DNA of 64,000 nucleotides, from positions 4,526,001 to 4,590,000 of the forward strand of contig NZ_OZ245754.1 of NCBI RefSeq assembly GCF_965227365.1. The letters are read 5' to 3'. Positions 31,813-40,485 of this stretch are shown in pieces. A program made the translations under genes and the position numbers. Numbering within the stretch: position 1 is the stretch's first letter; each line of letters starts with the position of its first letter. The stretch is from Hwanghaeella sp965227365 (GTDB lineage Bacteria; Pseudomonadota; Alphaproteobacteria; UBA8366; Aestuariispiraceae). A model generated the notes under the pieces. It worked only from the letters and a program-made list of their open reading frames with translations, had not been told where the DNA came from and did not search any database.

Positions 31813-33623
31813 TGGTGGATGCCTCCCGCCGTTTTCGATGTGTCATTCTTCTGGGCGTAACCGCGCGGCGTGTAAATGCGCTTGCCGTGCGGAAGATCGA
31901 GTAGGCGGCTTTCCGAATTGCCGATCACGACCAGCGACAGCATGTCGACCGTTTCCGGCTCGAATTCAGCAAGGGTCGTGACCGTCACCGATTCGCCGGG
32001 CCGGCCCAGGTTGCGGGCGATGGCGACCGGGGTCGTCCCGGGCCGTGCGGTCAGCAGCACCTCCCGCGCTTCGCCCAACAGGGTGCGGCGGCGCAGACTC
32101 TGCGGGTTGTAAAACGCGACGACGAAATCGCCCACCGCCGCGGCGCTCAGTCTTTGCCGGATCACCTCCCGCGGGGTCAGCAGGTCGGACAGTGAAATCA
32201 GACAGAAATCATGGCCCATCGGCGCGCCGAGCCGGGCCGCCGCGGCCTGGAAGGCGGAAATGCCGGGCACCACGGTAACCCGAACGCCGCGGATCGCCCG
32301 GTCCTGCGCCGCTTCCACCTGCTCGTAGACCAGGGTGGCCAGCGCATAGATACCGGGATCGCCGGAACAGACCAACGCGACCGTCTTGCCTTCCGCCGCC
32401 AGGGTCAGCGCCTTCAGGGCCCGGCCCGTTTCATCGCCCAGCGGCGACCGGTGCTGTTCCTTGCCCGCGATCAGGTCGGCGCAGAGATCAAGATAAAGGT
32501 CATAGCCAACCACCTCCTGCGACGCCCGCAAGGCGGCGACCGCCTCCGGCGTGCGCCAGGAAAGCTGTCCCGGACCGATTCCCAACACGAAGAGCCGGCC
32601 GCCCGTCCTGCCCGCCGTGCCCTCAACGGCTTTTTCGGCCTTGGCGATCGCGACCGTGACCCGGCCGAGCCGGACCTTGGGCACGATCAAATCCGATTGC
32701 GGCCCGGCAAGCGCCAGCGCCGCGCCTTCGGCCACGCCATGGCAGCCGGTTTCCTTGAAGACGATGTCGGACGGGTTGGCGAGGCGCGGGGCTTCCGCCT
32801 CCAGCGCCTGAACCGTCATGAAGCGCGGCTCCAGCCCCAAATGATCCGCCGCGGCAAGGACCGCGGGTTCATCCGCCTTGATGTCGATCGACCCGATGGC
32901 GGCGACCGAGGCCGCGGCGAGGCCGTTCTCGGTCAGGACGCGCCGGACGGCGTCGGCCCCTTCTTCCGCAGGTACGCCGCGTTCCGCGCCGACGCCCACT
33001 GCCAGGACCGGCGGGTGCAGGACCAGCGAATCGGATCCGCTTCGGTCCGCGCGCTCGGTGACCAGAACGTTTTCAGAGCCTTCATCCGCGAAGCGATCGG
33101 GGTCGAGCCAAGCGACATCGCCGGCTTCGACCGTCAAACCGACGGAATCACCCGCCAACAAGGCGGCGGTTACCGGTTTCACGCGGTCAGGATTGTCCAC
33201 GACCCATCCCGCCGGCGGATCATCGAGCGCCGGGCCCGCGCGCAGATCGCCCGCCGTGGTGATCGCCGCATGGCCGCCGAGTGCGTCCGCGATCCGCTGC
33301 GACAGGGTATTGGCCCCATGATGGCCGCCCAGCAGCGGCACCGCGCTGGACCCGTCTTCCGCGACCGCGACGACCGCGGGCTCGGCATGCTTGTCCGCCA
33401 ACAGCGGCGCGATGAAACGGATGAGGATACCCGCGGCGCAGAAGCCGACGATCGGCGTGCCTTGCTGAAACAGGTCGCGGATCAGCGCGCCGGTATCGTG
33501 GAAATCCCGGTCTGCGTCGGCAACACGGGCCGAACGGCCATAGAGGACGCAATCGGGCAGGGCTTGCTGCAGCCGGCGGGCGGTCTTCGCGCCTTCGGCG
33601 GTAAGGGCGATCAGGGCCGTCAT
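31809..33623 (-). CDS. cbiG/cobJ: CbiG-CobJ fusion: cobalt-precorrin-5A hydrolase / precorrin-3B C17-methyltransferase
   Basis: 604-aa two-domain corrin enzyme. Residues 1 to about 335 are CbiG-like: ALTAEGAKTARRLQQAL, IVGFCAAGILIRFIAPLL, VPLLGGHHGANTLSQRIA, then the C-terminal CbiG subdomain with AVGVGAERGVPAEE and IGSIDIKADEPAVLAAA. From about 343 the tetrapyrrole methylase CobJ/CbiH follows: FVLGIGPGQLSWRTPEAVAA, ALVCSGDPGIYALATLVYEQ, VVPGISAFQAAAARLGAP and VAFYNPQSLRRR. Start at 33623 overlaps the cobI stop by 4 bp; the longer upstream frame is antiparallel noise. CbiG opens the delta-lactone, a cobalt-early step. CobJ performs ring contraction with C17 methylation. Confidence 0.95.
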   Translation of the reverse strand: MTALIALTAEGAKTARRLQQALPDCVLYGRSARVADADRDFHDTGALIRDLFQQGTPIVGFCAAGILIRFIAPLLADKHAEPAVVAVAEDGSSAVPLLGGHHGANTLSQRIADALGGHAAITTAGDLRAGPALDDPPAGWVVDNPDRVKPVTAALLAGDSVGLTVEAGDVAWLDPDRFADEGSENVLVTERADRSGSDSLVLHPPVLAVGVGAERGVPAEEGADAVRRVLTENGLAAASVAAIGSIDIKADEPAVLAAADHLGLEPRFMTVQALEAEAPRLANPSDIVFKETGCHGVAEGAALALAGPQSDLIVPKVRLGRVTVAIAKAEKAVEGTAGRTGGRLFVLGIGPGQLSWRTPEAVAALRASQEVVGYDLYLDLCADLIAGKEQHRSPLGDETGRALKALTLAAEGKTVALVCSGDPGIYALATLVYEQVEAAQDRAIRGVRVTVVPGISAFQAAAARLGAPMGHDFCLISLSDLLTPREVIRQRLSAAAVGDFVVAFYNPQSLRRRTLLGEAREVLLTARPGTTPVAIARNLGRPGESVTVTTLAEFEPETVDMLSLVVIGNSESRLLDLPHGKRIYTPRGYAQKNDTSKTAGGIHQ

Positions 33624-34369
33624 GACAATGCCCGACCCGCCGCGACCGACGTCTCCTCCGGCTTGCGCCAGGCATCGCCACGGCGATGCGCCAGGATCAT
33701 CGAGAAATAGGGGACCGCACCGGCGGCGGCGTCCCGCAAGGGAAGAATCATCTGCTTTTCCATCGTCGCGTGCTGGATGTAGAGGGCGCTGTCGGCCATG
33801 CCTTCGGCTTCCAGCAGCCGTAGCACCTTGTCGAAATGACGGCCAACCTTGATGAAGGCCGCGGCATCGGCCGCTTTCAACCGCCGGGCGAGGTCCTCCT
33901 CCGGCAGCGGGGCCGGCAGAATCGTCAGCACGTCGTTGCGGGAAGCCAGCGGCGCGCCGGTCATCGCGGCCGAGGCCATCAAGCTGGATACACCGGGGAT
34001 TACTTCGACCCGGTGGGCCTCCGTCATCCGGGCGAAGAGATACATGAAACTGCCGTAGAAGAAGGGGTCGCCCTCGCACAGCACAGCCACGTCGCGGCCC
34101 GCCTTCAAATGTTCGGCAATCTGATCGGCAGCGGCATCATAGACCTGCTCGGCCGGGAACCGCGCCTCCACCATCGGCATGCGGATGGGGATTTCGATGG
34201 CGGCTGCCGGCAGATGCGGTGCGGCGATCCGCCGGGCCAGCGACTCGCCTTCCAGCGGCGCGGGCCAGGCAACGACCGGCACCCGCTGCAGCAGTTTCAT
34301 CGCCTTGACCGTGATCAGGTCCGGATCCCCCGGACCGACCCCGACGCCATAGAGCGTACCTTCCGCCAT
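33620..34369 (-). CDS. cobI: (cobalt-)precorrin-2 C20-methyltransferase
   Basis: SAM-dependent C20 methylation (CobI/CbiL). 249 aa: LYGVGVGPGDPDLITVKAMK, the CEGDPFFYGSFMYLFARM SAM-pocket loop, VIPGVSSLMASAAMTGAP and FIKVGRHFDKVLRLL. With CbiX, CbiD and CbiG nearby it should act on cobalt-precorrin-2 (CbiL role). Start at 34369 lies 5 bp after the cobL stop; a longer frame lacks similarity. Confidence 0.95.
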   Translation of the reverse strand: MAEGTLYGVGVGPGDPDLITVKAMKLLQRVPVVAWPAPLEGESLARRIAAPHLPAAAIEIPIRMPMVEARFPAEQVYDAAADQIAEHLKAGRDVAVLCEGDPFFYGSFMYLFARMTEAHRVEVIPGVSSLMASAAMTGAPLASRNDVLTILPAPLPEEDLARRLKAADAAAFIKVGRHFDKVLRLLEAEGMADSALYIQHATMEKQMILPLRDAAAGAVPYFSMILAHRRGDAWRKPEETSVAAGRALS

Positions 34370-34374
34370 GCCGT

Positions 34375-35592
34375 TCACCCCCCGAAAGACTTGCGGATGG
34401 ACAGCTGCGTCACCGGCATCAGCGGCCGCCAGCCGTGATAGGGCCCGACCGCGTCCAGGCGCGAGACGGCAATCCGGACCATTTCGCCGCCGACACGGTC
34501 GCGGAACTGGGCCAACCGCGTTTCGCTTTCCAGCGTCACCGCATTCGCGACCAAGCACCCGCCCGGGGCAAGAGCCGCCCAGCAATATTCAAGCAGGCCT
34601 TCCGCACTCGTTCCGCCGCCGATGAAAACAGCTTCCGGGGCGGGCAGTCCGTCCAGCGCATCCGGCGCGCGGCCGGCGACAAGGCGCAGATCGGGCACGC
34701 CCAGCACGGCCGCGTTGCGCGCGGCGCGATCCCGCCGTTCCGCATCCGGCTCGATCCCGATGGCGCGGCCGCCGGCCCGCATCCACTCGATGGCGATGGA
34801 CCCGTTTCCGGTTCCGACATCCCAGAGCAGGGCGCCCGGCCGCGGTCCCAGAACAGCCAATGTCGCGGCCCGGACCTCCCGTTTTGTCAGCTGCCCGTCA
34901 TGCAAAAATGACTCGTCCGGCAACCCCGGCACCGCGGCCAGGGGAAGAGTGTCCTTCGCAGCGACACATGAAATCGCGACCGTATTCAGGTCACGGACCT
35001 GCCGATTACCCCATTTTTCCGCGATTTCAGTGGTTTGCGCCTCATCCGGGCCGCCCATATGTTCGAACACCGTCAGTTCGGACGGGCCGTATCCGCGTTC
35101 CACCAGCAACGCAGCCAAAGCGGCAGGCGTCGATCCATCCTCGGACAGGATCAACAGCTTCGCGCCGGGCTGCAGATGACGGGAGACGAGGTCGAGCGGA
35201 CGGCCATGAACGGTCAGCCTGGTGACCTGCTCCAGCGGCCAACCGAGCCGCGCCGCGGCCAGAGTGAAAGCCCCGGGGGCGGGGATGACGGTCAGCGCCT
35301 GGCGCCCGAATTCCCGACCCAGCGTGACGCCGATGCCGTAGCTCATCGGGTCGCCTGTCGCCAGGACACAGACCTTCTTTCCTGCCAGCAGGCGGATATC
35401 GGCGATGGTGTCACGCAGCGGCGAGCGCCAGGTCATTCGCCGGGCGGAATGAGATTTTGGGACCATGGCGAGGTGTCTTTCGCCGCCGATCAGGACCTCT
35501 GCTCCGTCGACCAAGGCCCGCACGGCCGGCGGCAGGACATCCAATCCGTCCTCGCCCAAACCGATGACTGAAATCCAGGGGGTCGCCGTCAT
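34375..35592 (-). CDS. cobL: precorrin-6Y C5,15-methyltransferase (decarboxylating), CbiE-CbiT type
   Basis: 405-aa fusion. The N-terminal half is a tetrapyrrole methylase (CbiE): WISVIGLGEDGLDVLPPAVR, GGERHLAMVP, VLATGDPMSYGIGVTL and IPAPGAFTLAAARLGWP. The C-terminal half (from about 235) is a Rossmann methyltransferase (CbiT): LTKREVRAATLAVLGP, LLWDVGTGNGSIAIEWMR and VFIGGGTSAEGLLEYCW. Together they methylate C5 and C15 and decarboxylate the C12 acetate. ATG at 35592 overlaps the cobH stop by 4 bp. Confidence 0.95.
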   Translation of the reverse strand: MTATPWISVIGLGEDGLDVLPPAVRALVDGAEVLIGGERHLAMVPKSHSARRMTWRSPLRDTIADIRLLAGKKVCVLATGDPMSYGIGVTLGREFGRQALTVIPAPGAFTLAAARLGWPLEQVTRLTVHGRPLDLVSRHLQPGAKLLILSEDGSTPAALAALLVERGYGPSELTVFEHMGGPDEAQTTEIAEKWGNRQVRDLNTVAISCVAAKDTLPLAAVPGLPDESFLHDGQLTKREVRAATLAVLGPRPGALLWDVGTGNGSIAIEWMRAGGRAIGIEPDAERRDRAARNAAVLGVPDLRLVAGRAPDALDGLPAPEAVFIGGGTSAEGLLEYCWAALAPGGCLVANAVTLESETRLAQFRDRVGGEMVRIAVSRLDAVGPYHGWRPLMPVTQLSIRKSFGG

Positions 35593-36266
35593 TCCGCGCC
35601 TCCACCGGCCGACGAAACCGACAGCCCGTTGACCGCCGCCGCGGCGAGGGCGCTGCCGCCGTCCCGGCCGGGCAAGGTGATGAAGGGAATGCCGAGACCC
35701 GCTTCCATCAAGGCTTGTTTCGATTCCGACGCGCCGACGAATCCGACGGGAAAGGCAAGGATGACGGCGGGACGTGGCCAGCCTTCCCGAAGTCGTTCCA
35801 GCAAATGGAAAAGCGCCGTCGGTGCATTGCCGATGGCGACAACCGCACCGTCCAGATCGTCCCGCCACAACTCCACCGCGGCGGCGGACCGCGTGGTGCC
35901 GAGTTGTTTCGCATGTCCCGGCACAGACGCCTCATTCAACCGGCAGAGGACAGCGTTATCCGCCGGCAACAGCGACCGTGTGACCCCGCGCGCGACCATT
36001 TCCGCATCGGCCAGGATCGGCGCCCCGGCCCGAAGCGCGGCGCAACCCGCTTCGGCCAGAACGCCTTCCCAACGCAACTGATCCGCGATTTCCGGACGGG
36101 CGCAGGCATGAACCAGCCTTTCGACCATCGGGTGCAGTGCCGACGGGAAGCGCGAAAGATCCACCGCCGCGCGCACCTGGGCGAAGGATTCAGCGTAAAT
36201 CGCCTTGGGATCGCGGATATAGTCGTAGTGCCCGGTCATCACGGGAACGCCCCCAGCCTCAACCAT
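35589..36266 (-). CDS. cobH: precorrin-8X methylmutase
   Basis: Moves the C11 methyl to C12 to give (cobalt) hydrogenobyrinic acid (CobH/CbiC). 225 aa with DYIRDPKAIYAESFAQVRA (substrate Arg/Tyr region), FPSALHPMVERLVHACA, the catalytic His nearby, AVVAIGNAPTALFHLLE and PVGFVGASESKQALMEAG. The ATG at 36266 shares one base with the cbiX TGA; MTGHYDYIRDP at 36239 is an alternative start. Confidence 0.94.
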   Translation of the reverse strand: MVEAGGVPVMTGHYDYIRDPKAIYAESFAQVRAAVDLSRFPSALHPMVERLVHACARPEIADQLRWEGVLAEAGCAALRAGAPILADAEMVARGVTRSLLPADNAVLCRLNEASVPGHAKQLGTTRSAAAVELWRDDLDGAVVAIGNAPTALFHLLERLREGWPRPAVILAFPVGFVGASESKQALMEAGLGIPFITLPGRDGGSALAAAAVNGLSVSSAGGGAE

Positions 36267-37399
36267 CAACCGCCCGTCTTGTCCGCCTGCATCGATTTGG
36301 GACCGAGAGGATGGTCCGCATGTGGATAGGGGTGGTGGTGATGGTCGTGCCCATGGCCATCTCCGTGCCCGTGCCCGTGACTGTGATCGTGGCTGTGGCC
36401 ATGGTGGTGATGGTGGCCGTGCCCATGCTCATGCCCGTGATCATGGTCCGCCGCGCCGGTCCCGATTCCTTCCACGTGGTGGTGGTGGCTTTCCTGCGGC
36501 AGCCCAACCTCCGCCTCGAAACCGAGGACCTGCGAGCGGTATTTGCACATCTGGCAGTTCATGGTGTTGCTGCCGTCGAGGATTTCCCAAAGCCGCTCCT
36601 CGAAAGTATCGAACACTTTCGGATGGTCGTTGAGATAGGGCGCCTTGATGAATTCCACGTCCGGATGGCGCGCCGCGACTTTGTCCGTGTAACTGAATAT
36701 CCGGTCGACCAGAATGCCGGTGAACAGGAAATAGGGGAACACGACGATCCGCTTGTAGCCCAGCTTTACCGCATGTTCGAGGCCGGGTTCGACCAGCGGG
36801 AAGGTGACGCCGGAATAGCAGGTTTCGGCCCAGCCGAAGCCCATGCCTTCCCACAGCATGCGGGTCACCTTGGCGACGTTGGAATTGGCGTCGGGATCCG
36901 ACGCGCCGCGGCCGACCACCACCAGCATGGTATCGTGGCGGGAGACGTCGCCGCCTGCCTGTTTGAGCGCTTCCTCGACCCGATCGCCGGCGGCCTGCAA
37001 CATCTTCAGGTCGACGGCCAGTTCACGGCCATAGTCGATCTTCATGCCGGGATTCTGCGCGGCATAGGTGTTGAGGACGGAAGGGATGTCGTTCTTGGCA
37101 TGGCCCGCAGCGAAGAGCATGCCGGGCACCGCAAGCACCCGGGTGCAGCCCTGATCGCGCAGCTTGTCCAGCCCGTCGCGGATAATCGGCGTCGCGAATT
37201 CCAGGAAACCGTATTCCACCGGGTGATGGGGGAAACGCGCCTTCATCGCGGCGCCGACCTGTTCGAATTCGCGCACGGCGTCGACGCTGCGGCTGCCGTG
37301 GCCGCAGATCATGATGCCGAGCTTCTCGCCCGGTTGTTCGGGAAAACGGTGATTGGAAGCCGCTGCGGTGTCGCCGCGACCGGTCGTCGTCTCAGACAT
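36266..37399 (-). CDS. cbiX: sirohydrochlorin cobaltochelatase CbiX, long form with Fe-S motif and His-rich tail
   Basis: Inserts cobalt into sirohydrochlorin, the step that defines the cobalt-early pathway. 377 aa with two CbiX repeats. Catalytic-type histidines are H34 (CGHGSRSVD) and H100 (LFAAGHAKND), with the second repeat from GASDPDANSNVAK to FPYFLFTGILVDRI. Residues 280-285 form MxCxxC (MNCQMC), the Fe-S motif known from Bacillus megaterium CbiX-long. Residues 305-363 hold about 28 histidines, alternating with Gly, Asp and Ser, probably a cobalt or nickel store. First gene of the minus-strand cobalamin operon; the 165-bp gap upstream shows no B12-riboswitch signature that I can recognise. 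Confidence 0.93.
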   Translation of the reverse strand: MSETTTGRGDTAAASNHRFPEQPGEKLGIMICGHGSRSVDAVREFEQVGAAMKARFPHHPVEYGFLEFATPIIRDGLDKLRDQGCTRVLAVPGMLFAAGHAKNDIPSVLNTYAAQNPGMKIDYGRELAVDLKMLQAAGDRVEEALKQAGGDVSRHDTMLVVVGRGASDPDANSNVAKVTRMLWEGMGFGWAETCYSGVTFPLVEPGLEHAVKLGYKRIVVFPYFLFTGILVDRIFSYTDKVAARHPDVEFIKAPYLNDHPKVFDTFEERLWEILDGSNTMNCQMCKYRSQVLGFEAEVGLPQESHHHHVEGIGTGAADHDHGHEHGHGHHHHHGHSHDHSHGHGHGDGHGHDHHHHPYPHADHPLGPKSMQADKTGG

Positions 37400-37564
37400 A
37401 TTTGCCCCTGTCCTGTCTGCGGGTGCTCATACCCTAAAATGTTCCGGACGAATTTGCCCCCACCCGGTCGGGTCCTCATGGGGTCTGTGTCTAACAGGCC
37501 TTATCCGGCCCGTCAGCCCGATTTGCGACAGGGGATGTCCGGGAAGCGGACAGGGTGGACAGGA

Positions 37565-38134
37565 TCAAGGTCGGGGCGCGTGTTTGTTCAGGATACGCTG
37601 CAGGGTCCGGCGATGCATTTTCAACCGCCGTGCGGTTTCGGACACGTTGCGGCCGCATTGCTCATAGACGCGCTGGATATGTTCCCAGCGCACCCGGTCC
37701 GCCGACATCGGGTCTTCCGGCGGCGGCGGCAGAGGTTCTTCCGCGGTGTTCAGCAGGGCCTTCACAATCTGATCCGCATCCGCCGGTTTCGGCAGATAGT
37801 CGACCGCCCCCGCCTTTATTGCGGTCACCGCGTTGGCGATGTTCCCATAGCCGGTCAGCATCACGATCCGGGCGTCCGGCCGGGCCTCGGCCAGGGATTC
37901 GACAACGCTCATCCCATTGCCGTCTTCCAGCCGCAGGTCGACCAGGGCATAGGCCGGCGGCTGGTCGGCGATCATGCTCATCGCCTCTTCAACTCCTTCG
38001 GCGTCGCGGACCTGAAATCCGTGCTGCTCCATCGCTCGAACCAGACGCGTCCGCAGGGGGCGGTCATCGTCCACGATCAGCAATGTCTTGTCGGTACCGG
38101 CCGGTCCGGAGCGGACCATCGTCGTCTCTTGCAT
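37565..38134 (-). CDS. regA: redox response regulator RegA/PrrA family
   Basis: 189-aa response regulator of the global aerobic/anaerobic switch. Receiver domain with acidic pocket VDDDRPLRTRL, phospho-acceptor D66 (ALVDLRLEDGNGM), Thr in VMLTGYGNIANAV and Lys in YLPKPADADQI. A proline linker (PPPP, 136-139) and a Fis-type helix-turn-helix (NVSETARRLKMHRRTLQRIL) follow, exactly the RegA/PrrA/ActR layout. The ATG at 38134 shares a base with the regB stop, so the pair is translationally coupled. Lies directly upstream, on the same strand, of the cbiX operon. Confidence 0.94.
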   Translation of the reverse strand: MQETTMVRSGPAGTDKTLLIVDDDRPLRTRLVRAMEQHGFQVRDAEGVEEAMSMIADQPPAYALVDLRLEDGNGMSVVESLAEARPDARIVMLTGYGNIANAVTAIKAGAVDYLPKPADADQIVKALLNTAEEPLPPPPEDPMSADRVRWEHIQRVYEQCGRNVSETARRLKMHRRTLQRILNKHAPRP

Positions 38135-39510
38135 CAGTTCACTCGGTTCTTGTCGTTCTTGTCCTGCTGGGCCACGTCCAATTCGGATCTGGACCAAACG
38201 ACGTCGACGCAGGCGCCGCCCGTCTTCACATTGCTATACGCCGTTTCGGCGCCAATCCGATCAAGCAAAGTCTGGGCGATGAAAATACCAAGGCCCATAT
38301 GACCGGACTTACCCGCCCTTGTCGAGAGATAGGGCTCACCCAGGGAATCGATCATCCAGCCCGCGAAACCCGGCCCGTCGTCGAGAACCCGGAGACGTAC
38401 TTCCTCGTCAGACCAATACAGGGACAGTTCCACCGTCGATTTGGCGAACTGCCCCGCATTCTGCACGTAATTCCCGATTCCCTGCAGGAATTCGGGGCTT
38501 CGCATGACCACCGGCTCGGCCCCCGAGGAGGCGTCGTCCACCGTCAGTTTGAAGGTCACACCATCCGGTAGATGGTCACGGGCCGCTTCCTCGGCAAGGT
38601 TCGTCAGCGGCAGGCTGTCGAAAGGCTGTCCGCCCCTGCGTTCCGGCGTGCGCGAGAGGGAGGCCAAAATATCGCGGCAGCGGTCGGCTTGGCTCTTCAG
38701 CAGGTCGACATCCTCGCGCAGCGGGCTGTCGGGCGGGACGTCGCGCGCCAGGTCGGAGGAAACCAGCGCAATTGTGTTCAGCGGCGAGCCCAATTCGTGT
38801 GCAGCGGCGGCGGCGAGCGTGCCCAGCGCCGACATATGACGTTCCCGGGCCAATGCCGCTTCCGCTTCGGCCAGGGCGGCATCCCGGCCACGGGACTCGT
38901 CGGCCACCGACCAGACATAGCCCGCCGTGAACAGGATCAGCACCGCCAGGGAGGCCCACAGGCCGAACACATAGGTCAACGGCAGGGCCGAGAAGGTTCC
39001 CTGCCATGGCAGCGGCAGAAAGTAGAAACCCACGAAGGTCGTGCAGAACAGCGCCAGGATGGTCAGCGCGACCGTGGTGCGCCGTGACAGGATCGTCGCC
39101 GCCACCGTCACCGGCACCGCGATCAGCACCGCGAAGGGATTGGTCAGGCCGCCCGTCAGGTAAATCAGGGCCGAGACCTGGAAAAGGTCGAAGCCCAGCA
39201 GCAAGGCCGCGTGATAATCGGTCAGGCGCACCGACCGTCCGCTGCGCGCAGAAAGCCAGAGATTGGAGAGAGCGAGCGCCGCTATCACGATGAGGCATTC
39301 CATCACCGGCAGCGGGAATTCCAAAACGCCGGAAACCAGCCAAACCGTGGCGAGCTGACCGATCACTGCGACCCAGCGGATCAGCGCCAGAGTCCGCCCC
39401 TGGACGCCGGGAAGCCGCCGGGCCCGGCTGGCATGGCGGGCGAGCTGGCGCGGCTTCAGGTGTTTCGGCGGCCGGAGTCGGGCCGATGCGGGTTCTGCCG
39501 TTTGGTCCAT
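38134..39510 (-). CDS. regB: redox sensor histidine kinase RegB/PrrB family
   Basis: 458-aa membrane kinase sensing quinone pool and respiratory redox state. Six hydrophobic segments lie in residues 44-203. The quinone-binding heptad of RegB is present as GGLTNPF (120-126). The phosphorylated His is H238 (AAAAHELGSPLNTIAL), and C278 in QADRCRDIL matches the redox-active Cys of RegB. N, G1 and G2 boxes follow (NYVQNAGQFA, LDDGPGFAGW, GHMGLGIFIAQTLL). Divergent from an ABC transporter across a 141-bp gap that contains GCGGGTCGC and GCGATTCGC, possible RegA half-sites (weak). Confidence 0.94.
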   Translation of the reverse strand: MDQTAEPASARLRPPKHLKPRQLARHASRARRLPGVQGRTLALIRWVAVIGQLATVWLVSGVLEFPLPVMECLIVIAALALSNLWLSARSGRSVRLTDYHAALLLGFDLFQVSALIYLTGGLTNPFAVLIAVPVTVAATILSRRTTVALTILALFCTTFVGFYFLPLPWQGTFSALPLTYVFGLWASLAVLILFTAGYVWSVADESRGRDAALAEAEAALARERHMSALGTLAAAAAHELGSPLNTIALVSSDLARDVPPDSPLREDVDLLKSQADRCRDILASLSRTPERRGGQPFDSLPLTNLAEEAARDHLPDGVTFKLTVDDASSGAEPVVMRSPEFLQGIGNYVQNAGQFAKSTVELSLYWSDEEVRLRVLDDGPGFAGWMIDSLGEPYLSTRAGKSGHMGLGIFIAQTLLDRIGAETAYSNVKTGGACVDVVWSRSELDVAQQDKNDKNRVN

Positions 39511-39651
39511 GGTTTCAAATCACCAGTGTCTTGATGCCCGCGCAAGCAAATTGCGGGTCGCCTTTACGCGATTCGCCCTATATCCCAGAAGACGATACGC
39601 CCCATAACCCAGATCAGACCCCTCGAGGATCGGCCCTTCAAGGATAAGACC

Positions 39652-40485
39652 GTGGACCAGACCGTTTCCATCGGCAGCGATGACCCGTCTGCCTCCCAAT
39701 CCGCCATGGCCGATGCCGCGCCCGGGACGGCGGTCGAGGTTTCGCATCTGACGAAACGCTTCGAGACCGTGACCGCGGTCGACGATGTCGGTTTCACCGT
39801 TCCGCGCGGCGAGACGGTCGCACTGCTGGGCGGGAACGGGGCGGGCAAGACGACGACGCTTTCCATGCTGCTGGGCCTGTTGCTGCCGACATCCGGATCG
39901 GTCCGCATTTTCGGCCATGACATCGCGACGGAACGTCGCGAAATCGTCCATCGGATCAACTTCACCTCGCCCTATGTCGATTTGCCGATGCGGCTGACCG
40001 TTCGGGAGAACCTGACCGTTTATGCCCGGCTGTATGGCTTGCGGGACGTGAAGGGACGGATCGCGGAACTGGCCGAGGATCTCGACCTCGGCGACTATCT
40101 GAACCGTCCGGTCAAGAAGCTCAGCGCCGGGCAGAAGACGCGCGTGGGCCTCGCCAAAGCGATGCTGAACTGGCCCGAATTGCTGATGCTGGACGAGCCG
40201 ACCGCGAGCCTTGACCCCGATACCGGCGATTGGGTTCGCACCTATCTGGAACGCTATCAGGCGGAAACCGGCGCCGCGATCCTGCTGGCCAGCCACAACA
40301 TGGCCGAGGTCGAGCGCCTGGCGCGGAACGTCTTGATGATGAAGGCGGGCAGGATCGTCGATACCGGCCCGCCGCGCGCCCTGATCGAACGTTACGGGCG
40401 CAAGAATCTGGAGGAGGTTTTCCTGGATATTGCCCGCGGCACCAGGCAGGGCGGCGGTGAAGGAGGGCAGGGACATGGCTCTTAA
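39652..40485 (+). CDS. ABC transporter ATP-binding protein (ABC-2/DrrA type)
   Basis: 277-aa ATPase: Walker A GGNGAGKTT, signature LSAGQKTRVGLAKAM, Walker B LLMLDEPTASLD and switch His LLASHNMAEVE. GTG start at 39652 has AAGGA 7 nt upstream. Paired with the permease whose start overlaps its end by 11 bp. The type fits export (drug, polysaccharide or lipid); nothing links it to B12 uptake, which uses BtuCD-type systems. Confidence 0.92.
   Translation: MDQTVSIGSDDPSASQSAMADAAPGTAVEVSHLTKRFETVTAVDDVGFTVPRGETVALLGGNGAGKTTTLSMLLGLLLPTSGSVRIFGHDIATERREIVHRINFTSPYVDLPMRLTVRENLTVYARLYGLRDVKGRIAELAEDLDLGDYLNRPVKKLSAGQKTRVGLAKAMLNWPELLMLDEPTASLDPDTGDWVRTYLERYQAETGAAILLASHNMAEVERLARNVLMMKAGRIVDTGPPRALIERYGRKNLEEVFLDIARGTRQGGGEGGQGHGS

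Noticed and set aside
32211..33710. 499-aa plus-strand open frame
   Set aside because: Antisense to the cbiG-cobJ fusion; no recognisable protein features.
37400..37564. Cobalamin riboswitch upstream of cbiX (also checked 24528-24600 and 42344-42445)
   Set aside because: No recognisable B12-box or core consensus on the relevant strand; the last two gaps are also too short.
36137..38302. 721-aa plus-strand open frame
   Set aside because: Antisense to cobH, cbiX and regA; its hydrophobic Val/Met-rich part is the reverse of the cbiX histidine codons.
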